Below are positions 6,541-13,506 of a stretch of DNA of 15,138 nucleotides, piece after piece. A model generated the notes under the pieces. That model did not search any database, was not told the DNA's origin, and saw nothing but the letters and a program-made list of their open reading frames with translations. Every line of letters begins with the position of its first letter. Within the stretch, counting starts at the first letter, position 1. Source of the stretch: Lachnospiraceae bacterium. Its GTDB lineage: Bacteria; Bacillota; Clostridia; Lachnospirales; Lachnospiraceae. The DNA is taken from positions 1-15,138 of the forward strand of contig CAAGSD010000070.1 in assembly GCA_900772845.1 (NCBI GenBank), given 5' to 3'. A program made the position numbers and the translations under genes.

Positions 6541-8496
6541 ATGACAGAAAAAAAGCATGCAATGAAACCTTATCCGCTGGGAGCACACGTGGAGGACGGA
6601 GCCATCCGTTTCGCCTATGCATCCGGGAAAAAGGATTGCGGCATTATCTTATACGACAGGAAGAGTGGAAAGAAACTGCACAGAATCCCTTTTTCGCAGG
6701 ATGAGCGGATGGGCAATGTGTATTGCAAATATCTGGAACTGGATCCGGAGGAGATCGGGTATCAGTTTTACGAAGCAGATGCGCCTGTGCAGGATCTGCA
6801 TGCGCAGGGATTTCTCCGTAAGCCTGCTTACGGAAAAGTGCGGAAGAATGCAGACCGTATTGCGATATTTCCGGGAGAGGATTTTGACTGGGGACAGGAT
6901 GTGAGACCCATGCTTTCCTATGCAGAGAGTGTCTGCTATTGTCTGCATGTCCGGGGATTTACAATGCATGCTTCCGCAGGAGTGAAGCATCGAGGTACTT
7001 TCGCAGGCGTTGTGGAAAAACTGGATTATCTGCAGGAGATCGGTGTTACGACTGTGGAATTCCAGCCGGTCTATGAATTCGATGAGACACCGGAGGAGAT
7101 CACACCGAAGACTTCTGGAGAACTGGCTGCCGTGGCCGGAGAAAAGGATAAGGGAGACAGACAGCCCGGCTACCGGGTGTTGAATTACTGGGGCTACCGG
7201 GAGGGCTTTTATTATGCCCCCAAGGCGGCTTATGCGGCAGGAGAGAGTCCGTCAGAAGAACTTCGCAATATGGTAAAGGAATTCCATAAGCGCAAAATGG
7301 AAGTGATCCTGCAGTTTTATTTTCCGAAGGGAATGGATGCCGCAGAGATTGGGAATATTCTGCGATTCTGGGTATTATCCTATCATGTGGATGGTTTTCA
7401 TCTGATGGGAGAGGTACCTGCGCAGGCCCTGGCAAAGGATCCGGCGTTGTCGACAACGAAGCTGTGGTATTATTCCTTTGACACGTCGGAACTCTATGAC
7501 CCGGCAGTAAAGCCGGAATATCGCAACATGGCGGAGTACCGGGATGATTATCTGTATACCATGCGGCGATACCTCAAAGGCGATGACAATATGTTGTCAG
7601 GAGTATTGTATGAGATGCGGCATATTCCCGCAAATATGGGGCGGATCCATTATCTGTCCAATTATTACGGTCTTACCCTGATGGATATGGTGTCCTATGA
7701 TCATAAACATAATGAAGCCAATGGAGAAGGCAACCGGGACGGCAATGACTATAACTGTAGCTGGAACTGCGGGGAAGAGGGTCCCTCCAGACGAAAGAAG
7801 GTACTGGCACTTCGGAAAAAACAACTGCAGAACGCATTCTGTATGCTGCTTTTGACCCAGTCCACACCGCTGATCTTCATGGGGGATGAATTCGGAAACT
7901 CCCAACAGGGCAACAATAATCCCTATTGTCAGGACAATAAAACCACATGGCTGAACTGGCAGGACAGAGAAAAAAATGCGGAACTGTTGGCATTCTGGAA
8001 ACAGATGACCGCCTTTCGCAAAGCACATCCAATTCTGCATCCGCAGGAGGAACTCCGCATTCTGGATACTTTATCCTGTGGTTATCCGGATCTGTCTTAT
8101 CACGGACAGAATGCCTGGAGACCTCAGACGGAAAGCTATAACCGGCATGTAGGCATGATGTATTGCGGAAAATATGCGGTGACCCCACAGGGCACGGAAG
8201 ATGCTTTTCTCTATGTCGCCATGAATATGCACTGGGAGCCGCAGAAACTGGCATTTCCCAAGCTGCCGAAGGGTATGGAATGGAAGCTTGTACTGGCAAC
8301 GGAAATGGCAGAAGAGACGCTGACGGTGCAGGAGAAAGAAGAACAGCCCAGAGAACAGACGGGGACCATTGCCCCCAGAAGCATTGCCGTATATGAAGGT
8401 GTGGCTGCAATGCCACAGGAAAAGGGGAAAAGAGTTTCGACAAGATCCGGGAAGAGAGAGCGGACATTGCCGGAAAAAGATGATAGAACGAAATGA
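6541..8496 (+). CDS. GH13 GlgX/isoamylase-like protein lacking the catalytic residues
   Basis: A 651-residue protein related to glycogen debranching enzymes (GH13_11). Residues 10-110 look like an N-terminal beta-sandwich of CBM48 type; LHVRGFTMHASAGVKHRGTF (135-154) begins a GlgX-like barrel, and SYDHKHNEANGEGNRDG (385-401) and FMGDEFGNS (446-454) are well kept. The catalytic regions are not. Region I is VILQFYF (255-261) in place of DVVYNH. Region II is VDGFHLMGE (283-291), so the Arg and nucleophile Asp are His287 and Met289. The general-acid Glu is not found near 308-316. The HD of region IV is Tyr375-Tyr376. The stretch between regions I and II is also unusually short. Hydrolysis is therefore unlikely; glycan binding or a scaffold role is my inference. 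A charged tail follows 620. Start 6541 has GGAG 5-8 nt upstream; an in-frame ATG at 6511 lacks a good site. The stop overlaps the next gene. Confidence 0.85.
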   Translation: MTEKKHAMKPYPLGAHVEDGAIRFAYASGKKDCGIILYDRKSGKKLHRIPFSQDERMGNVYCKYLELDPEEIGYQFYEADAPVQDLHAQGFLRKPAYGKVRKNADRIAIFPGEDFDWGQDVRPMLSYAESVCYCLHVRGFTMHASAGVKHRGTFAGVVEKLDYLQEIGVTTVEFQPVYEFDETPEEITPKTSGELAAVAGEKDKGDRQPGYRVLNYWGYREGFYYAPKAAYAAGESPSEELRNMVKEFHKRKMEVILQFYFPKGMDAAEIGNILRFWVLSYHVDGFHLMGEVPAQALAKDPALSTTKLWYYSFDTSELYDPAVKPEYRNMAEYRDDYLYTMRRYLKGDDNMLSGVLYEMRHIPANMGRIHYLSNYYGLTLMDMVSYDHKHNEANGEGNRDGNDYNCSWNCGEEGPSRRKKVLALRKKQLQNAFCMLLLTQSTPLIFMGDEFGNSQQGNNNPYCQDNKTTWLNWQDREKNAELLAFWKQMTAFRKAHPILHPQEELRILDTLSCGYPDLSYHGQNAWRPQTESYNRHVGMMYCGKYAVTPQGTEDAFLYVAMNMHWEPQKLAFPKLPKGMEWKLVLATEMAEETLTVQEKEEQPREQTGTIAPRSIAVYEGVAAMPQEKGKRVSTRSGKRERTLPEKDDRTK

Positions 8497-9065
8497 ATAT
8501 CTGGAAACATTTTAAAACAATCACATATCATAAGATTCTGGTAGCACAAGGATGTTTTAGGGTAGGCTTATACAAACAGGGATTGTTACATGATATGTCG
8601 AAATACAGCCCTGCGGAGTTCTGGGTAGGAGTGAAATACTACCAGGGAACCCGCAGTCCCAATAATGCGGAGCGAGAAGACATCGGCTATTCCAGTGCCT
8701 GGCTGCATCATAAGGGCAGAAATAAGCATCATTACGAATACTGGATCGATTACAGTATCCAGGCATTACCCGGGGGAATGGCTCCAGTGCCTATGCCGGA
8801 TAAGTATATTGCGGAAATGATCATGGACCGGATCGCTGCCAGCAAGGTCTACATGGGAGAGAAATATACAGACAGATCGCCGTTAGACTATTATTATCAG
8901 GGGACAGACAAGGCTCCGATTCATCCGGAGACGAAGGCAAAATTATTGTATGTACTGGAACTGCTGGCAGAGCAGGGAGAGGAGAAGACCTTTCAATTTA
9001 TCCGGGAGGAACTGGTACAGCATAAACATTGTATGGACTGGCACCGATTGGAAAAAGCGGAATAG
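8493..9065 (+). CDS. DUF5662 family protein
   Basis: A 190-residue soluble protein matching the DUF5662 pattern: an N-terminal NIWKHFKTITYHK stretch, LLHDMSKYSP (31-40), RSPNNAERED (54-63), then LHHKGRNKHHYEYWIDY (71-87). The conserved His/Asp pairs (H33-D34, H72-H73, H79-H80) resemble a metal site, possibly of HD-like type, but no activity is established for the family as far as I know. Its ATG overlaps the stop of the GH13-like gene in an ATGA tetranucleotide and has no clear Shine-Dalgarno sequence, which suggests coupled translation and a shared role. The length is usual for the family. No signal peptide or membrane segment is present. The family call is by recognition of conserved motifs. 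Confidence 0.83.
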   Translation: MNIWKHFKTITYHKILVAQGCFRVGLYKQGLLHDMSKYSPAEFWVGVKYYQGTRSPNNAEREDIGYSSAWLHHKGRNKHHYEYWIDYSIQALPGGMAPVPMPDKYIAEMIMDRIAASKVYMGEKYTDRSPLDYYYQGTDKAPIHPETKAKLLYVLELLAEQGEEKTFQFIREELVQHKHCMDWHRLEKAE

Positions 9066-9098
9066 AATAGTAAAAAACAGTGGTAAGTAGAGGATCCT

Positions 9099-9419
9099 AT
9101 GAACTGTATCATTCTGTTATTGTTACTATTTTGTGGAGGTAATTCCTGTGGAAACTGTTGCAGCAGCTGTGGAAACAGCAATCGCAGCTGCTGGGGAAAT
9201 ACCAATTCCTGTGGAAATTCCAATAACTCCTGTGGAAGCAGTAGTTCCTGTGGCGGCTCGAATACCTGCGGCGCACGTCGTCTGGAAGACGAGGGATGCA
9301 GTGGAGACCGCAGACCGCCCAGACCGGATTTCCCGAATTTCACACCGGTGGATGATCCGGCATTTTCCAGAAGAAATGACGGAAGATGCGAGACCTGTGG
9401 ATGTGAGCAGAATTCCTGA
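9099..9419 (+). CDS. Small Cys/Ser/Gly/Asn-repeat protein with hydrophobic N-terminus
   Basis: I do not recognise a named family. The 106-residue product has a short hydrophobic start (residues 4-11, IILLLLLF) without the preceding basic residues of a classical signal peptide. A repeat region (15-58) follows in which Cys recurs every seven residues at 17, 24, 31, 38 and 45, then at 51 and 57, mostly as SCG with Asn and Ser between. The C-terminal half is Arg/Pro/Asp-rich and ends with CETCGC (97-102). There are 15 cysteines in all. ATG 9099 is preceded by GAGGA (9090-9094). It begins 33 nt after the DUF5662 stop with no evident promoter, so it probably shares the GH13-like transcript. Metal binding, disulfide cross-linking in a coat or envelope, or a modified peptide precursor are possible; no maturase gene is near. 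The tandem nucleotide repeat may vary in copy number. Confidence 0.7.
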   Translation: MNCIILLLLLFCGGNSCGNCCSSCGNSNRSCWGNTNSCGNSNNSCGSSSSCGGSNTCGARRLEDEGCSGDRRPPRPDFPNFTPVDDPAFSRRNDGRCETCGCEQNS

Positions 9420-9436
9420 ATATATGAGTAACAGGA

Positions 9437-9470
9437 AAGCCCCCGAACTGTTTTGGCAGTTCAGGGGCTT
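9437..9470. terminator. Bidirectional terminator hairpin between convergent genes
   Basis: AAGCCCCCGAACTG (9437-9450) pairs with CAGTTCAGGGGCTT (9457-9470), with one C-A mismatch and a TTTTGG loop. The A-rich left flank supplies a T-run for the minus-strand potD transcript; the plus-strand T-tract is poor. It sits between the stop codons of the Cys-repeat gene and potD and probably serves both. Confidence 0.7.
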
Positions 9471-9485
9471 GATTTGGCTGAAAAC

Positions 9486-10550
9486 CTAGTTAGACATAAC
9501 TTCTTTCCAGTATTTGTTGAAAAGTTCTTCGCCGTCCTCGCCGAGGTACAGGAAGGTCTCCAGATTGTGATACTGTGTCAGATCAGGGAAAGCGATGGGA
9601 GAGTTCTTCAGATCCTCATCCTCGATCAGCTCTCTTGCAGCGGTATTTGGGGTACCGTAGGTGATGTACTCGAAATTCTTCAGAGCCACATCGGGACGGC
9701 ACATGAAATCGATGAATTTCTCTGCATTTTCCTTGTTGGGAGCATTCTTGGGAATGACCCAGCCGTCAATCCATACATTCGTACCTTCCTCAGGAATAAC
9801 ATAATCAAGATCCGGATTTTCACCGATCACATAAATGGCATCACCGGAGAACATTACACCGATCGCAGCCTCACCGCCGATCATTTTGTCACGTACCTGA
9901 TCTACAACATATGCCTGTACCAGAGGCTTCTGGGCGATGAGATCATCGGCAGCTATCTGGAGTTCGGATTCGTCCAGACTGTTAGAAGAAAAGCCGTTTT
10001 TCTTCAGAGCAACCATAAAGCTGTCTTTAATAGAATCCATCATCAGAATATTGTCAGCATATTTTTCATCCCACAGATCTGCCCATTTGGTGGGAGGAGT
10101 ATCTACCATGGTTTTATTGTAGATGATTCCAACAGTTCCCCAGCAATAAGGAACACAATATTTGTTACCGGGATCGTAAGCAGCAGCCTGTTCATAGTAC
10201 TGGGCACCGATGTTTTCTTTGGCATTGGGAATCTTATCGTAATCCAGTTCCTGGATCAGATCATTCTCGATCATTTTCTGTACCATGTAGTCGGAAGGAC
10301 ATACCACATCATAAGCGGATGAACCGGCTTCCACCTTTGGATACATGATCTCATTGGTTTCAAATTCGTCATAGACTACCTTGATACCGGTTTCTTCCTC
10401 AAACATAGTGAGAGTCTCAGGGTCGATATATTCTCCCCAGTTGTAGACGATGACTTCGCCGTTTTCGCCAGCGGCGGAAGAGGATCCACAGCCGGTCAGA
10501 GCAGTTGCGGTAAGGATACCGCACAGAAGCAGTGCAATAAATTTTTTCAT
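9486..10550 (-). CDS. potD: Spermidine/putrescine-binding lipoprotein
   Basis: A 354-residue extracellular solute-binding lipoprotein that captures polyamines for the PotABC importer. The signal sequence MKKFIALLLC... ends in lipobox LTGC (18-21), so Cys21 should be lipidated and anchored to the outer face of the membrane. Residues aligning with the polyamine site of E. coli PotD are present: W38 and Y41 in YNWGEYIDPE, S86 and Y88 in PSDYMV, D172 and D176 in MMDSIKDSF, and W260 and D262 in VWIDGW. These support spermidine or putrescine as ligand, without deciding which. ATG 10550 has AGGAGG (10563-10558) at 7 nt; an upstream in-frame TTG at 10577 would spoil the signal peptide and is rejected. 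It is the last gene of potABCD, 31 nt after potC, with its own strong ribosome binding site, fitting the excess of binding protein such systems need. Confidence 0.95.
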   Translation of the reverse strand: MKKFIALLLCGILTATALTGCGSSSAAGENGEVIVYNWGEYIDPETLTMFEEETGIKVVYDEFETNEIMYPKVEAGSSAYDVVCPSDYMVQKMIENDLIQELDYDKIPNAKENIGAQYYEQAAAYDPGNKYCVPYCWGTVGIIYNKTMVDTPPTKWADLWDEKYADNILMMDSIKDSFMVALKKNGFSSNSLDESELQIAADDLIAQKPLVQAYVVDQVRDKMIGGEAAIGVMFSGDAIYVIGENPDLDYVIPEEGTNVWIDGWVIPKNAPNKENAEKFIDFMCRPDVALKNFEYITYGTPNTAARELIEDEDLKNSPIAFPDLTQYHNLETFLYLGEDGEELFNKYWKEVMSN

Positions 10551-10581
10551 TTCTTTTCCTCCTGAATCTATTTTCAAAGAA

Positions 10582-11358
10582 TTATTTCTTTTTCTTTACC
10601 ATTGGCATGTAGTTCACCAGTAAGAGCAGAACCAGTACCGTTACAAAAATGATGGTAGACAATGCATACATTTCCGGCTTGATGCCCTTCTTTACCTCAG
10701 TGTAGATCTTGGTGGACAGTGTGTCGACACCGGGACCTTTGGTAAAGTGGGTAATGATAAAATCATCCAGTGACATGGTAAATGCCATGAGGAAACCGGA
10801 CAGGATACCCGGCAGGATATCCGGAAATACCACCTTGAAAAAGGCGTAGGTATGGGAAGCACCCAGGTCAAGGGCGGCCTCATATGTGCTGGGGTTCAGC
10901 TGCTTCATACGGGGCATTACGCTCAAGATCACGTAAGGAATATTAAAGGTAATGTGTGCAAGCAGAATAGTTCCGAAGCCAAACTTTATACCAAAGCTGA
11001 GGAACAGAAGCATCAGGGAGATACCGGTAACGATCTCCGCATTCAGCATGGGAATATTCGTGATTCCCATGAGGACAGCACGGCTGGTACGCTTCATGGA
11101 CTGCATGGCGATGCAGGCGATCGTACCTATGAGAGTGGCGATCAGCGCAGATAAAATTGCCAGCGCCAGTGTATTCCACAGTGCCTGCATGATCTGCTCG
11201 TTCCGGAACAATGCTGCATACCACTTGGTCGTAAAACCACCCCATTTTGCCCGGGTTTTACTGGCATTGAAGGAGAGCACGATCAGGGTAATAATGGGGG
11301 CGTATAAAAAGATGAAAATCAGTCCCAGATATATTTTTTGTGCCGTTGTTTTGATCAT
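10582..11358 (-). CDS. potC: Polyamine ABC transporter permease PotC
   Basis: A 258-residue inner-membrane permease subunit forming the translocation pore with PotB. About six hydrophobic helices are visible, the first at 10-30. The EAA loop that contacts the ATPase is EAALDLGASHTYAFFKVVFP (160-179), a textbook PotC/PotI-type sequence, followed by LSGFLMAFTMSLDDFIITHF. The start ATG overlaps the potB stop in an ATGA arrangement, with GGGGAGGCG about 9 nt upstream. It ends with a basic cap (MVKKKK). Gene order and sequence leave little doubt about the role; the exact substrate range of the system depends on potD. Confidence 0.93.
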   Translation of the reverse strand: MIKTTAQKIYLGLIFIFLYAPIITLIVLSFNASKTRAKWGGFTTKWYAALFRNEQIMQALWNTLALAILSALIATLIGTIACIAMQSMKRTSRAVLMGITNIPMLNAEIVTGISLMLLFLSFGIKFGFGTILLAHITFNIPYVILSVMPRMKQLNPSTYEAALDLGASHTYAFFKVVFPDILPGILSGFLMAFTMSLDDFIITHFTKGPGVDTLSTKIYTEVKKGIKPEMYALSTIIFVTVLVLLLLVNYMPMVKKKK

Positions 11359-12167
11359 AATGTGTTCGCCTCCCCTTCTTTATCCGTGATCACAGAAATC
11401 ACCATATTGAAGATGATAAACAACATCAATACGATGGACAGTCCGCTTCCCAGATTCCAGTTACCGGTCTGAGTGAATTCCTGTTCGATGACATTACCGA
11501 TGAGCAGGATCTTGCTGCCCCCCAGGATCTTGCTGATGACGAAAGTAGTCAGGGCGGGGACAAATACCATAGTGATACCGCTGAACATGCCGGGCAGACT
11601 TAAGGGGAAGATGATACGAAAGAAAGTCTGTACACCATTGGCACCCAGGTCATAGGCGGCATTGATCACATTCTTGTCGATCTTGACCAGTACATTATAA
11701 AGAGGCAGTACCATAAAAGGCAAAAAGTTGTATACCATACCTAGTACGATGGCAGAGGGTGTATTGATAATATTTAACGCCGGCAGATGCAGGACGGAGA
11801 GGATGCTGTTGATGACACCAGTCTTTTCCAGCAAAGTCTGCCAAGCCAGGGTACGAAGCAAGAAGTTCATCCACATAGGCAGGATAAAGATCAATACCAG
11901 AAATGAATTCTGGTTGACGTTCATGTTACACAGGATCATGGCAAGAGGATATGCCAGAAGCAGGCAGATCACCGTGCTGATCACGGATAACTTCAGGGCC
12001 TCCCACAGAGCCTTGGAATGCTCGGCGGTTGCGATCGCCAGAATATTATCCAGCGTAAAAGCACCGCTCTTATCGGTCAGACCATAGTAGAAGACCATGC
12101 ACAGAGGCACGATGACAAACATGGCTGACCAGAAGATAAAAGGGAGCGATAACAATTTTTTATTCAT
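11355..12167 (-). CDS. potB: Polyamine ABC transporter permease PotB
   Basis: A 270-residue membrane permease partner of PotC with about six transmembrane helices (the first at 8-30). The EAA-type loop is NAAYDLGANGVQTFFRIIFP (169-188), followed by LSLPGMFSGITMVF. I prefer ATG 12167: it gives a normal N-terminus (MNKKLLSLPF), has GGAG 4 nt upstream, and overlaps potA by 8 bp. An ATG at 12188 would add seven residues (MRRPLES) and remains possible. Its stop overlaps potC by 4 bp, so potA, potB and potC are very tightly coupled. Confidence 0.93.
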   Translation of the reverse strand: MNKKLLSLPFIFWSAMFVIVPLCMVFYYGLTDKSGAFTLDNILAIATAEHSKALWEALKLSVISTVICLLLAYPLAMILCNMNVNQNSFLVLIFILPMWMNFLLRTLAWQTLLEKTGVINSILSVLHLPALNIINTPSAIVLGMVYNFLPFMVLPLYNVLVKIDKNVINAAYDLGANGVQTFFRIIFPLSLPGMFSGITMVFVPALTTFVISKILGGSKILLIGNVIEQEFTQTGNWNLGSGLSIVLMLFIIFNMVISVITDKEGEANTL

Positions 12168-13233
12168 TGACTCCAATGGCCTCCTCATCCTCGGATTCCG
12201 GTTTTTTCATGATCTGAATATTGAACGGATCCACTTTGATGCCGACTTTGGTCCCAACGGGAACCATCTTTGTGGATTGTACCAGCCATTCAAAGCCATT
12301 TGCCATAACTTCCATTTCATAATGGACACCCTTGAAAATGGAATGGATCAGGGTACCCTGGATAATGCCTTCTTCCGGAGCTACCAGCTCCACATCCTCG
12401 GGACGGATGACTACATCGACAGGCTTATTTTCACCGAAACCGGTATCCACACAGTCGAAGCGGGCACCAAGGATCTCTACCAGACGATCTCTGACCATGG
12501 TGGCACCGATGATATTACTGTCACCGATAAAGTCGGCAACGAAAGCATTTTCCGGTTCATTATAGATGCTCTCAGGAGTACCGATCTGCTGGATATAGCC
12601 CTGGTTCATGACCACGATGGTATCGGACATGGTCAGAGCCTCCTCCTGATCGTGGGTGACATAGATAAAGGTAATGCCAAGTTCGTTCTTCAGGCGGATC
12701 AGCTCATACTGCATGTCCTGACGCAGTTTCAGATCCAGAGCACCAAGGGGCTCATCCAGGAGCAGGAGCTTGGGCTCATTTACAATAGCGCGGGCAATGG
12801 CGATACGCTGCTGCTGGCCGCCGCTTAAAGAATCCGGCATGCGGTTCTCGAAACCGTCCAGATTGACTAACTTCAGGGCATATTTAATTTTGTCATTAAT
12901 ATAAGATTTGCTTTTACCGCTGATCTTTAATCCGAAAGCAATGTTTTCCGCAATAGTCATATGAGGGAAAAGAGCATACTTCTGGAATACGGTATTTAAA
13001 TTGCGTTTATTGGGTGGAAGGTTAGTGATATCCCGGCCTTCGAAAATGACCTGACCTTTATCAGGGGTCTCGAAACCGCCCAGAATACGAAGGGTTGTAG
13101 TCTTTCCGCAGCCACTGGGTCCCAACAGTGTCAGGAACTCATTCTCACGGATGTATAGATTGAGATCATCCAGAACCATCTGATTGTCAAATGATTTTGA
13201 AATGTTCACTAAATTGACTAAAGCATTTTTCAT
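12160..13233 (-). CDS. potA: Polyamine ABC transporter ATP-binding subunit
   Basis: A 357-residue ATPase that energises PotBC. Nucleotide-binding domain: Walker A GPSGCGKT (38-45), Q-loop Gln84, signature LSGGQ (136-140), Walker B LLLLD with Glu161 (156-161) and H-loop His194 (THDQ). Residues from about 240 to 345 form the C-terminal TOBE-type region of MalK/PotA-like ATPases, with DVVIRPEDVEL as a landmark. ATG 13233 has GGAAGGA upstream at about 8 nt; the TTG immediately before it is an unlikely start. It is the first gene of the potABCD operon, behind a good promoter and a leader of about 75 nt with repeats. Regulation by polyamine level is plausible, but no known polyamine-responsive element is recognised. 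Confidence 0.95.
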   Translation of the reverse strand: MKNALVNLVNISKSFDNQMVLDDLNLYIRENEFLTLLGPSGCGKTTTLRILGGFETPDKGQVIFEGRDITNLPPNKRNLNTVFQKYALFPHMTIAENIAFGLKISGKSKSYINDKIKYALKLVNLDGFENRMPDSLSGGQQQRIAIARAIVNEPKLLLLDEPLGALDLKLRQDMQYELIRLKNELGITFIYVTHDQEEALTMSDTIVVMNQGYIQQIGTPESIYNEPENAFVADFIGDSNIIGATMVRDRLVEILGARFDCVDTGFGENKPVDVVIRPEDVELVAPEEGIIQGTLIHSIFKGVHYEMEVMANGFEWLVQSTKMVPVGTKVGIKVDPFNIQIMKKPESEDEEAIGVNE

Positions 13234-13254
13234 CAATTTTTTCCTTCCTGATGT

Positions 13255-13304
13255 AAAAAATCCTGCAAAAAATCCTCGAAAAACCTAAATGAAAATTTTT
13301 TGCA
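13255..13304 (-). repeat. Inverted and tandem repeats in the potA leader
   Basis: TGCAAAAAAT (13264-13273) and ATTTTTTGCA (13295-13304) are perfect 10-bp inverted copies separated by 21 nt. On the plus strand AAAAAATCCT occurs at 13255-13264 and again at 13267-13276, a 12-bp tandem period. In the potA transcript these give a weak A/U hairpin and repeated AGGAUUUUUU blocks just ahead of the ribosome binding site. The role is unknown. Confidence 0.55.
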
Positions 13305-13316
13305 AGTCGAATTAAT

Positions 13317-13344
13317 ATTATACGTAAATACACGGAAAGTCAAT
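13317..13344 (-). promoter_or_regulatory. Promoter of the potABCD operon
   Basis: On the minus strand: TTGACT (13344-13339), a 16-bp spacer, and a perfect TATAAT (13322-13317). Transcription would start near 13310. The -10 region overlaps short palindromes (TAATATTA 13313-13320, TACGTA 13321-13326) that could be protein sites. Confidence 0.7.
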
Positions 13345-13435
13345 GTGAAGTTTTGCATTTTCCGGGCGGATTTACATAAACTTTACCCTGGGGGAACAAC
13401 AGAAGTATTTTTAGGGAATTTTGCAGAAAAAATGT

Positions 13436-13463
13436 TTCACAATTTTTAGAATTGTGCTATATT
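13436..13463 (+). promoter_or_regulatory. Promoter of the lactonase-like gene with internal operator-like dyad
   Basis: TTCACA (13436-13441), a 16-bp spacer, and TATATT (13458-13463) preceded by TGC (13455-13457), an extended -10. CACAATT (13438-13444) and AATTGTG (13450-13456) form a perfect 19-bp dyad with a 5-bp centre lying between and over the promoter boxes, where a bound dimeric regulator would block RNA polymerase. The regulator is not identified. Confidence 0.6.
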
Positions 13464-13506
13464 TATAAACATAAAAAAGACATAGAACGCTAAGGAGGAT
13501 CCGGTC

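Noticed and set aside
9130..9275. CRISPR-like repeats
   Set aside because: The repeats are contiguous 18-24 nt coding units (SCG-N-x) without spacers, not direct repeats separated by unique spacers.
9133..9489. Val/Pro/Ala-rich frame overlapping the Cys-repeat gene
   Set aside because: Its repeat pattern is what the same tandem nucleotide repeat gives in another frame. It lacks an ATG with a suitable ribosome binding site and runs through the terminator hairpin.
9453..10322. Long plus-strand open frame opposite potD
   Set aside because: It is antisense to a clear potD with lipobox and ligand residues, has no ribosome binding site, and begins inside the terminator. It arises from codon bias in the real gene.
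12097..12828. Plus-strand open frame opposite the 3' half of potA
   Set aside because: Antisense shadow of an unmistakable ABC ATPase; no promoter, ribosome binding site or recognisable domain.
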